This document shows, one piece after another, positions 21,101 to 30,900 of a stretch of 36,239 nt of DNA (positions are counted from its first letter, which is position 1; each line of letters starts with the position of its first letter). The DNA is taken from the NCBI GenBank assembly GCA_000310025.1, contig FN649740.1:1634212-1670450 (forward strand), given 5' to 3'. The position numbers and the translations under genes were made by a program. Below the pieces are notes generated by a model. The model was not told the DNA's origin, searched no databases, and worked only from the letters and a program-made list of their open reading frames with translations. This DNA comes from Ectocarpus siliculosus (lineage: Eukaryota; Sar; Phaeophyceae; Ectocarpales; Ectocarpaceae).

Positions 21101-21901
21101 TGTTGTTGTTTGTGGTATGGCAAAGACGACTGCGAGAGAAAGATACTCTTGATTTCTTACCGTTGGGATTTACGAGGGTCTTTGCACTTGCGCACATCAC
21201 AAGCGGCAGCACACCGCTCAATCTGTAATGAAGATAAAAAATCGCCGACATTTCCTTGGGCACTCTCTCGGCGATGTCAATCGTCAAAGCCACATGAAGC
21301 CAGTTGTGACGAGATTTCTCATGCAGTGCATATGTAACGGCAAGACGAGCAATATATCCTGAGGCGCAAGTCGCTATCATAAGCAGATGAGGAGCAACGA
21401 ACCCCCGACCCCGAGATGCGGTATGTATCTTTCCACCTACCTGTAAGCCATCTTCACCGCTTTCATGGCATTTTTCTTGAGGTCTGCGTGCTTGTCAGCA
21501 TGCTCGTCCTTCTTGGGCTTGGGGCTCTCAGCGGCGGCAGCACCAACGCCGTGAGACATCTTCCCGGCGCCCAGCCCTTCTCCCATCACAGCTTCGCCGG
21601 GGACAGCTGCAGCAACCCCGGCGCCCGCACCGTCGCCTTTATGGGCAGGTGACGTTCCGACTGGCACCGAAGATGTTGTTCCACCTGGTGTCACCGCAGC
21701 ATCAGCGACGGGCTCGCTACCAGTGGCTGGCGACGATGCAACCATTGCTGGAGCAGCAGTCCCGCTCACCGCAGTAGTCTCTCCCTTGGCCACAGCCTCG
21801 GCCACACCGCCGCTGCTACTCACGGCAGGATCAACAGCCGACGATGCAGCTTCGGCCGCGCCCACGGCTACCGGGGGCGTGGTGTCTGCTGATGGGTCCA
21901 T
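18194..21901 (-). CDS. Ala-rich, Lys-rich, Ser/Asp-rich protein (three exons), family member A
   Basis: Hand-spliced model of 257 residues: exon 1 21441-21901, exon 2 18871-19054, exon 3 18194-18322. Donors are TTACAG|GTAGGT and GGAC|GTGAGT; acceptors are CGTCGCAG|CC and CACAAG|TCC. Phases agree (2, then 0). Exon 1 (153 residues, from MDPSADTTPP) is Ala/Val/Gly/Pro-rich and disordered, ending KKNAMKAVKMAY. Exon 2 gives SQYKKHKKKKKKKKKYGS then Ser/Gly and SSSSSSSDDDGDMMD. Exon 3 ends in Ser7-EAEDD. No domain recognised; the long Lys block could act in nuclear or nucleic-acid binding. ATG within MAY could be an alternative start giving a 107-residue protein like its neighbour B. Intron 1 is 2.4 kb and full of repeats. 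Exon 3's acceptor is the weakest element. Confidence 0.5.
19633..20400 (-). mobile_element. LINE (non-LTR retrotransposon) 3' relic
   Basis: On the minus strand, WVKVLEDVWKGFDIDEDET (from 20364 down) and, in a second frame from about 20156, KFKCDCGFKCEDRVHVVAEC QLYKKER: the CxCG...E..H...EC pattern of the zinc-binding domain that follows reverse transcriptases of LINEs. The frame shifts near 20150, and stops follow, so it is dead. After FEKAGRDIVRIDRLGKTFLS comes the tail GTGGTCAATGGTCTAACCGG ... GGCATGCA, ending in a C run (19624-19640 as G). The tail matches the SINE-like copies. It sits inside intron 1 of gene A. The reverse transcriptase core itself is absent. Confidence 0.6.
20485..20683. 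mobile_element. TA-flanked MITE, copy 2 (199 bp)
   Basis: Diverged relative of 3912-4128. Left end CCGTAGGTTG and right end CAACCTATGG form imperfect inverted repeats extending through the GATACC ... CCACACC ... CTGGAC block. TA lies on both sides (20483-20484, 20684-20685). Core shares CTCTCGACGAGACGG and CTCGACTACTCCACGA with copy 1. Located in intron 1 of gene A. Confidence 0.7.
20849..20880 (+). repeat. GCTGGT hexanucleotide repeat
   Basis: Four to five units of GCTGGT/GCTGCT inside intron 1 of gene A. A simple repeat of the CTG type common in this window. Confidence 0.7.
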
Positions 21902-22130
21902 TGTTTTTCCAAGGACGTACAGTATATCTACCGTATTTACCCCCCCTCTCGCCTATATCAGAGGTATTTGATCTTGGAGCGTGCCCCGCTCAGCTGTTGC
22001 TGGATGCTTGTCTGAAAAAAGATGTGTCAACCAACCTTTGGGCCTGCCAGCCGGTACCCCGGCGCCGGCACCGTGGAAGCCAGCACGCCAGCACGCCTCT
22101 TTCTATAAATGTGTGCATTCGAAGGCGGAG
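21902..22130. other. intergenic gap between divergent genes A and C
   Basis: Only about 230 bp separate the start of gene A (minus) from the proposed start of gene C (plus), so the two may share a promoter region. TCTATAAAT at about 22101-22109 could serve as a TATA element for gene C; this is weak evidence. Confidence 0.3.
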
Positions 22131-25100
22131 ATGACGGAGATGCGGCGGATTAACTCGAAGTACAACCAAACTTCGGCCCTCGGGTGCAAGTGCAAATCAC
22201 GGCAACCCTCTGCCGTTTTCTGGCGTCAATTCCGTAGGGCAACGACGAGGCGATCCACCCCACACGCCAACCACGAGGTAACGGTCAACGAAATGCTCGC
22301 GGGTCATCAGGTGAGAGTAGAGATAAAAATGCCGAGGGTAAAAGTCGACCCTCTTCAGACGTGCATACAGCAGTCGTCTGCTGCTGCTGCTGCTGCTGTT
22401 GCGGCAGTCTCCCAACTGAACTCGAAAAGATTCTGGTGGAAATCAGGCGGCATGGAGATGCCTCCGCGCTACTGCTGTCCAATGGTCGATCCCGGGATTC
22501 GCGCGAGGTTCCCAACAAGAGGGCTTCCTCAAGTCCATCACACTGGGGCAGCGTCCGCAAGAGATTTGAACCAACACCCGTAGGTAGCGTCGTGAGGCAT
22601 TTTGCACATGCACAACATACATTTTCGTGGAGCCCCCGGCGGCAGGTGCAAAAGTACGTACACATAGCGTACCCGCCGTGATATTTCGCCCTTTTTCGTA
22701 CAAGGGCCTGTAGCGTTTTTCCTAGCTGCTCTCTAAGACGGCACGTTGCAGCTACAGCAGCACGTGCCCAGCTTGATCGCTTTGTCGCGGAGCAACCAGT
22801 GTTGGGAGACAAAAACTCCGCGCGCCTACATATGTATGTACAATGTACAATCATCTGTTGAGCTTTGGATATTGCTCATAGCATCGGAGATCTTCAGGGC
22901 CGCGCCAGGGATGCATGTCAGCGCGCACCTGAGGATCCGTTGGCCCGTTGAAGCCGGATGTGGACCCCCACCTTACCTTGCGGTTCAGATGTAGTCATGA
23001 GGCCCACGTATTTCCGTTTGAAAAGCAGCACAAGCTCGTGGCCGTTTTGCGTCGTGGGCGCGGAGGGTGTTTTTTTCCGGCCGGACTGCAAGTTGTGCTG
23101 TGGGGTCCCGAGCTACAGTACGAATCTCTAGGCCATCACCCCAACAAAGTATTTGGCTTGCATCAATCGCATCAACCGGCCCAAGTGTCCACTAGCAGGA
23201 CGAGTTCCCTGACTGCTGTCGTTCTCACACTCATTGAGAGGTGTGCCACCCATACGCCAGCAGTGTCTCGTACGACACACACAGCGGTGTAGTCGGTGTC
23301 GCGGTGGCCCTCGAAGATTCGGCCTCGGTCTAATAGCAAGTTAAGCCTCGCGGGTGTTTCCCACCTTTCGCCACTTACATCTGCATACAGCAGGTGCTTT
23401 CGGAGGCTGCGGCTGCTGCCGGGGGCACGCGGTGCTGCAGGCGAGAAGACGACCTTAAGCCCGGCGGCCACGGCGGCTTGACGAAACACCGCTTTCTAGA
23501 CCAACGCCAACGGCTCAAGGTGCCAAAAGGCATGATGGCGATGGGCGTCCGCAGCAAGGACAGAGGCCAAACCAGCGGTGGTGCGTCCAGAGCAACCTCG
23601 ACCACTTCAACAGGGAACAACAACAACGGCACTCATCAACAAGAAACGACACCGAAGAGAAGCGCGGCCACCGAGTTCATTGGCGTTATTCGGGCCCTGC
23701 TCTGGCTCTCCCCCTCTCCCCACCACGCTGCTCCAGCTCCGGCGGCGGCGGCTTCACCGGTGGCAGCAGCGGCAGCACCGATGGCAGCAGCGACCACCGC
23801 GGGAATGGCGGTGATTGCCCAGGCCAACGAGGTGAAGATGGCGGAAATCAATGCCGACAAACCACGAAAGCGACAGCAGTGGCGGCCACGGACGGCCTTG
23901 GATGTCAGCGGACACTCCTTCGCCAAGCCGGTGCAGGTGAAACTGCTGATGTTGGTCTATGTGGTCGGGCAGGAAGGAGCTCTGCGGTTGATATTTTGCT
24001 GGGAGGTGTGCTTGTGCGTAGTCGAAACGTCTTCGGTATGGTGGGCAGATGCCGCAGAGTACATGGCTGCTTGTCTTTGTTTCCATTTGTTGTACATGCT
24101 TCCCCTGAACACGCACAGCTCTCTACTTGTTCGTGGTTTGTTATGCTCTTTTTCTTGCTTGGAGCTCCATCTCATCGGTTGAACGGTGGATATCCGTAAG
24201 CTTCTTTCTAGTGTACGTTTGATGATGCATTCGGGGATTTACACCCTGTTGTACGCCGCTATGCTAATATCGATTCGTTTGTTAACGTGTATACATCTGT
24301 CATGGCCGTTCTCTACTCGATGGGTAGCTCCACGTATTAATCTAGAGCTCACAACGAATGAGATTGTCTCGTACCTTGCAATGGCTCTCTCTTCGGATGT
24401 GTGTGTCGCTCTCCGTTCACCCTTTAGTGTGTACTCCTATTTAGGTTTCAGGCGTACGGGCTTCTTCCACAGCAACAAGACCAAGGCATGATCTCGCCCA
24501 AGCACACGCGTTATTCGAAACAACAACAGTGTTCATTGCTGCACACTGACTGCACGCACGCTCCCATAACTACCTGTGTTCAGCAAATAAATATCAGAAC
24601 TGAGCAGTCCCTAGATAAACTCTCAGCCTCTTGTCTTCGTTTTTTTTACACATGCCACCCGCCGCCTCCCGCCTTCGGCCGCCCCTCATTCCACCCAGGC
24701 GAAGATTGAACGCACCAAGAGCCTGCGACGGCGACCGGCGGTGGTGCCCGAGTCCTCCGATGTTTCAACCGCGTCTTATTCCCCCGCACTCGCATCCCAG
24801 AAGCCGACGTTTTGGGACTTCCCGGAGGGCCGTACGGAAGATGACACCCACCGCCCGGGTGGTGGGCGCTGGTGGACGCAACGAGAAAGAGGAGAAGCAG
24901 TGTCAGACGAACACGCGTCGTCGCTGCGTTCAGTGCGCGCGTGCTCCTCCGCCTCGACGTTGCCTCCCTCTCCCGTGGGGGGCACCGCCGCCACCGCCGC
25001 CGCCGGTCCCCCTGATGCTGCCCCTAACCAGCCGCGATCGGAGCTGCCTCCCCTCGCTCCCAAAAATGGGTGCAGGAAATACAGCAGCAGCAGCAGGAGG

Positions 25101-25139
25101 TGTTCGCGGCAGTTGCCTAGGAGCGTATACGTCGTGTGA
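22131..25139 (+). CDS. protein of unknown function (three-exon model), possible degenerate CXC motif
   Basis: Model of about 387 residues: exon 1 22131-22310, exon 2 23394-23936 (23391 is an alternative start), exon 3 24699-25139 ending in TGA. All joins are phase 0, with donors ATCAG|GTGAGA and GTGCAG|GTGAAA and acceptors CAGCAG|GTG and CCACCCAG|GCG. Exons 2 and 3 are the firmer parts. Exon 1 reads MTEMRRINSKYNQTSALGCK CKSRQ; GCKCK and its setting recall the start of a CXC/tesmin (LIN54-like) DNA-binding domain, but later cysteines are missing. Exon 2 has a basic stretch (KHRFLDQRQRLKVPKG), an Asn/Thr-rich part and an Ala/Pro-rich part; exon 3 starts AKIERTKSLRRRPAVVPESS and is then Ser/Pro/Ala-rich. 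No membrane segment. Function not assigned. Confidence 0.45.
22376..22402 (+). repeat. CTG microsatellite
   Basis: Seven or so CTG/TTG units in intron 1 of the gene C model. Frames through it give poly-Cys or poly-Gln and are not credible coding. Confidence 0.7.
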
Positions 25140-25467
25140 GGCTTGGTCGGGACTGTCGCTTAAGCTTTGGTTCTAGATATGATGCGCATACCATAGGTAG
25201 TGGAATGGGATCGACGTTAGTCTGCGTTATCTTTCTTTTTTTCCTTCCATCAGCAGCTCGGATGACCGTGCCGTTCCTATGATACACTATACTTCGAAGT
25301 AAAATATATAGGAGCACAGTCAGAGGTTGTTTTTTCGTGTCGGTCGGTTCATTTTTTTATGCAATTTTGCAGTACCCCCCCTTCTTCTGTGGTTCGAATT
25401 GTTGTGTGAGCTTGGCGACGTTCTGTCGCTTCGACGGTTCATTGCTCGTGGGGGCAGTACGTGAGTG

Positions 25468-25492
25468 CAGGCAGACAAGTCTAGTCTGCCTG
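25468..25492. other. perfect 9-bp hairpin
   Basis: CAGGCAGAC and GTCTGCCTG flank a 7-base loop (AAGTCTA). It lies about 330 bases past the gene C stop codon. It could fold in RNA or be a small palindrome with no role. Confidence 0.5.
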
Positions 25493-25892
25493 TAGTGAGA
25501 TGGGGGTTAGAGGCACGCGAGGCACCTGGCTGATGGCCTGATCGCGTTCCGATCATCCACTCTTCTTTGTCTTTTTACTCCTCCTATCTGTGCCATGCGT
25601 GTGTATGTTTGTGTGTGTGTGCGTGCGTATAACCAAATACAAACAAAACCCGGAAACTTCCTCTCTCTCTCCTTGTGGCTCCCCATGTCGGGGACAGATA
25701 ATAAAAGATGGAAGGGCGCATACTGCCAACAGATCCACAGTAACTTCAAGCATGAAATGTTGTGCGTATTGTATGCATGTGTATGTATGTATGTGTGTGC
25801 CCTGGACGGTCGAAGCGACGAGTGTTCTATGATTGATTATAGATGACACGAGACTTTTTTTTTGGAGGTGGTTTGTATCTGATCGTCGTCGT

Positions 25893-25913
25893 CCCCGTTA
25901 CCATGTAACGGGG
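25893..25913. other. perfect 9-bp hairpin with 3-base loop
   Basis: CCCCGTTAC, CAT, GTAACGGGG. A tight, GC-capped stem in an otherwise unstructured stretch. Not a known terminator type for a nuclear protein gene. Confidence 0.5.
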
Positions 25914-26203
25914 CACCGCATCTCTCTGAATCTGCTATCTATGTAGGTGGGGGGTGGTGGAGAAATATTTAACGTGACGTTGATTGAAGAGCATCCATAG
26001 GTAGGTAGGTTCGTCTTGTTGCCAGAGGATGAATAGGAGGATAGATCGTTCATCGGACGGGAAATCGGCTATTTGCTTGCCCCACAGGGTAGGCCGCCTT
26101 TCTTCCCGTCTTGTATACTTGGAAGGTTTGCAATGAACGGCTTCTCTCTAATAACAAGTTGTTTTTCTTCGGTGAGAAGATTAAACAATTTCAATCTTGC
26201 CAG

Positions 26204-26313
26204 GGTCCATAATCAGCAATCAATGTCTTGCAACTCATTACGCGGGCAAGAAAAATCCAGTCAGGGTAATGATGCGAGCGGCAAGGAGCCTGATGACCAT
26301 CCACGTGCACAAG
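26204..26313 (+). other. orphan exon-like segment with strong splice sites
   Basis: Bounded by TTGCCAG|GGTCC upstream and CACAAG|GTAAGC downstream, both close to consensus. The open frame through it (VHNQQSMSCNSLRGQEKSSQ...) shows no domain. No partner exons were found, so it may be an untranslated or non-coding RNA exon, or coincidence. Confidence 0.25.
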
Positions 26314-27978
26314 GTAAGCGTCCTTAGACGGTCGGTCTGTACACGCATGTGTTGTCAGCAATTACATGATGACGGTGAAAGACATCATGGATGAATGCGT
26401 CATGCAAGACGTTCTCTCATTATAGTTAGGCTCGGAGCCCGGCAGAGATGAGAGCCATGAGAGCGCCCAATGCACTCAGGAACCAAGGAGAGCTTCAAGC
26501 TCGATTGCATGTCGATTGAACATCTCCATTCCCATCATGTTCGATGTGGTCACCATCATGTTCGATGTGGTTATGCCGCACCCCTTCTGCGACAACCACC
26601 GAAGGAGTCTCTCGAGTGTGAAAAAGTTATCTCATCATGAACAAAGCACAGGTTGTGCGTTCCGCAAAGTCAGGGTACAAACCAGTATTTCTCTTCCCCC
26701 CGCGATACAACAACCGCTCTCAGTACACACACCCATCGCACACCACAGCAGTCATCCTGCGCGAGATTCCGTACCATCTCCAGCGGAGACCTGCACTCAA
26801 TCAGGTGGTGATCCAACACCGCCGCCGCAGGAAGCAGCATGAAACAAGGACAACACACATCCGTCCAGAACAACACCGAAAAAGCCAAGACGCACCCGAC
26901 GAACAGCGGCCACAGCAGTTACACAAGGTTCTCCTCTGTCGTTCCGGGAGATTTTTTCTCTTCCCGAGAGGAGATGGAATGGATGCCACCAGGCGGGGCG
27001 CTTCGCTTGGCGAATGACTTGATGCGTGGCGCAAGCAACAACAACCACACCAGCGTGGACGCCGACCGACAGGGGTGACAGTTTGATACACAGCGACACC
27101 CAACTGGCATGGCCAGGGTCGGGATTATACACAGACGCCCACAGCACCCCATAATCGACATGTTCTGGGACATGCCGCAACCGCGTTTGCCGGGGCACAG
27201 CTGCGGCACCGCTGAAACTAGGAGCACACCCGACAGGGAGCAGACAAGAAAAGCGTACACGAACGGACAACTCAACAAACGGGGCCAGTGTCTGGCCTAG
27301 TCCCTCTCGCCCAACCCTCACCCCGCACCACTTGCGTAACGAGTCAACACAACAAAACACAACACCAAAAATTACTTCCAACATTTTCCTGAACCTACTA
27401 CAGCAGTATATGGCTGAGCGTTTTGGCAACACGTGCGCCTTGGCCACTAAAGCAACAAGTGGCATGTGCGCCGACGCATTTGTCCTTTGCTTGTGAAGAG
27501 ATACGGCATTGTAGCCCCACGTGGTACATGGCGGATGTACCACTTTCACGGCCCCCCGGCATTATATCGAGAAAAAGAGCCGAAAGTATTCCGTCTGTAT
27601 ACACGTGTGACGGGATTTCCTAGCAGATGCGGAAGCAAAATGGCGTGATAGCTCTCGGCAGTTGTGAAGAAAGAAAACACCACCCACCCCCCGACAACGA
27701 TAAAATCCAACACAAGCGGATGGCCGAGGCCCAGTCTAGCGGAGACGCGGTTATAAGCTGCCGCCGCCGCCGCCGCCCCTCCCGCTCCCGATATCGAGCT
27801 CCCTACGCCCTGAACGCGCGCGAGCTGATGCACGACAACACCTCGTTCTGTACCGCGCGCCCCCCAAACAACAAAAACCCCGCCGGTTCTCTCCCACCGA
27901 CAGGGCCGACGCACCGCCGCCTAGTTTCCACGCCCCACCCCTCGCCTTGGTCCGTCAGCCAAGCGCCGCCGGGCGAAT

Positions 27979-30900
27979 CTAGATCTGCCTGAGAAGGATG
28001 CCCTCTGCCCCGACACCCGGCGAGAAGGAGAACGCCATACCCGTCTGGTAGCCGGGCTTGCCCTGTGCGAGCGCGGCGTTGTGGCGCTTGAAAACCCTGT
28101 GAACCGCCAAGGAAAGAGAAGGGCGCAACAAGCGGAGGCATTTGTTGGGGGAGTCGCAAAGCGAGTGACAGGTTGCTGACAGACTCAAATGTAAACTGCA
28201 AGGCTAGGACAAGGCTAGCACGGAGTGAAACAGGTACCTAAACGTGCGGGAGCTCTACCCCCCAGCTTCCCCACCCTCAGTTGTGTGCACAAGCTACATG
28301 AGCCGCGGTTTCCTCTCGCATCGACTACTGCTCGTTCCTGACATGTGTATCCCTTTCTGTTCTGTTCCTTCCTCACCTAGACAGAACGAACATAACGGAG
28401 GGCGAGAGCATGTTTCCGTACTCCCCGAGCACCGCCCACGAGTCCGCGGTCTGCTCCTCCGAGAGGCCAAGGCCGTTCTGCGCCTCCTCGATGATACGTC
28501 GGCCTCCGGGGTGCACGCACCAGAAGTCAACTGCAACGAAGGTTTTCAGGGGAAAGGGGTAGGGTTACGAGTTGATGTCACCACACGCCATTTCACAGGG
28601 CTATTTCCAGAAAGGCGCAACTGAAAGGGTGTTCGGCGGAGAGGGGGTGTGGTAACGTTCACAAAGCTCCTCACCGTTTTCCACTGGCTCAAACATAGAG
28701 AGCGAGAGGGTGGACGAGTTTTCAAAAATGAAAAGCGGGACTGCGCGATTCGACCAATGAAGAACAAAGGCGTGAAAGCCTTGATTCGGCAATTTCCCCG
28801 TGTGTTCTCACCGTCGTCGCGTCCGAGCTTGTGCTTCTTGAGGAAGCCGTCCGCGAAGAAGGCGATGTTCTTGGCGATGTACTGGGGCAGGAACTTGGAC
28901 AGGGTGCAGGTGATGCCGTTTGGCTTGATAGCAAGGGTGATTCCGTCCTCGGTTCCCTCCATGAGCCACGCGTGGTTGTCGACGATAGCGAGGGTTCCCT
29001 GAGAAAACAACAAATGTCGGAACAGAGTACCATGCGAAGGAGAGAAGATTGTCAGCTTTCCGTCTCGTGTCCCAAAACAAGAGCATACATTTTCCTCACA
29101 AAACTATTGCTGTTAAGATCGTCAACATTTAGAACGCTGTTAAGATCGTCCATTTAGAACGGGCCAACAACCATTTAGCGGCGCCAACAGCGGAGGCCAG
29201 ATCCCAAAGGCACAGGTACAGCAGTCCCAACTCCCCCAACTCTCTCGTCACGCACCTTGGGGCACTCCGACTTCCTGGCTCCCTTGAGCACGGCAGCGGC
29301 GCATCCGTCGGCGAAGATAGCGTGCAAGATCGCGTCGTTGATGTTGTCGTCAAAGGTCGTGTGCACCGAGGAAAGCTCGACGCAGATCATCAGCGCGTAC
29401 TTTCCGGGGTTGGCCTGAGAAGAGAGACACAACGAGTGGTAGCAGAGCAGTCCTCACGGGTTAGATATATTTATGTGTAACTGGACGTCTGCTCAATCGT
29501 TGAGCTGCTCAGTGCTCAATTGCGGCGAGTGATGCTCCATGTCGATCCCCACCAGGAATAGCATGAAAACAAGGCACCACAATGCATTCGTCATTTAACG
29601 CTTGAGTAACAAAACGTCCAGATGGCTCCGTCTCGTCTCCTGGACCTTAAGGAAAAGAAAAAAGGAGCAAACACAAAAACGCCGACACCTCTACAACAAC
29701 CGGAAAAAAAAAACTCACGGTGACGTAGTCGTTCGCGTTACGGAAACCGTTCATGGCGGCGGCGCAGCCCATGAACCCGATGAGGGTGCGGTCGACGGAG
29801 CGGGTCAGGCCGAGGTTCTTGATCAGCTCGCAGTCGAGGCCGGGGCCGAGGAATCCGGTGGAGGAGACCACGACGAGCTTGGAGATGTCCTCGACGTTCA
29901 GGCCGGCCTCCTTGATGGCGCGGCGGGCGACGTCGGACACCAGCGGGACGGCCTTCTCCTTGAACTTGTCCAGCCGGACGTCCACGGGCACCTAAGGGAA
30001 AAAAAAAAATCCCAAAAAGTAAGGTCGTGGCAAATTAGATAACTGCTGTTGTTGGTCATGTCTCAAACGGGCAAACGGGTAGTTGTCGCTACTGCTGCTG
30101 TAAAGGCGAGTATTTCTAAAAATGCTGCCGCAAGGAAAAAAGTAAACGAGAAACCTCGTACAGGGAGCTGGAGACTACAAAAGATCTTTTTGCTGGTTGT
30201 CAAAAACAACTGCCGAACAGAGTTCGTCCGAGTACGATCGCAACGGTTCAGGCAATTTTCGGCGGGTGCCTTGTTTCTGGTGTACTTTGCCGCGAGGCCA
30301 CACAGCAGCAACAACAGTAACAACCATGGCAACCGTGACGCACTCCAATATCCTTCAAAATGACACCATCATGCACACGTAGGAAACGCGAAACACCGGC
30401 ACCAGAAACGAACAGCAGTACACAGCAGTGCAATGCACGTACTCCATAATCAGAGCTTTCTCATGCACGGGGCACAAAAAAATCACGGCCGACATGTTTC
30501 CTCATGATCCAAATGATCTTTTTCCAAGAAAAAGTTAAAAAAAAAAACACGCACACGTCACGGAACAGCGCACACACCTGGTAGCTGCCGTCGGCCGGGT
30601 AGAAGAGGGGGTCGCCCTTGGCCGCCCTGCCGGGGGTGAAGTCCGGCACGGCGAAGTAGCGGCTGCCGATGCGCGAGTTGCCGTAGATGCGCTCGAGAAC
30701 GGGCTTGATGGACTCGAGGCCCGGGCACTTGGAGGCGACGGCGAGGGCCTCGTTCTGCGTGCAGCGGTACTGCGGGTTGCCGATGGCCATCCCGGCGATG
30801 ACCGGGTATACCGTCTGCTCGTCCTTGGACTTTTTGACCGACTGCAGCACTGTTTTTTTTTTGTGTGTTTACGCACGGCGGAGGTGGTGGCAGAGGAGTC

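Larger units (their letters stand above)
25140..27978. other. no confident gene
   Basis: 2.8 kb between gene C (plus) and the 3' end of PKS1 (minus), so the two genes converge here and 3' untranslated regions probably occupy both edges. Contains GT/TATG microsatellites (25590-25640, 25770-25800), two hairpins and one isolated exon-like segment listed separately. The 250-codon minus frame at 26797-27549 overlaps several others and lacks any domain; I treat it as chance. Confidence 0.45.

Noticed and set aside
26797-27549. 250-codon minus open frame
   Set aside because: Overlaps other long frames on both strands, no motif, no splice context; likely chance in GC-rich DNA.
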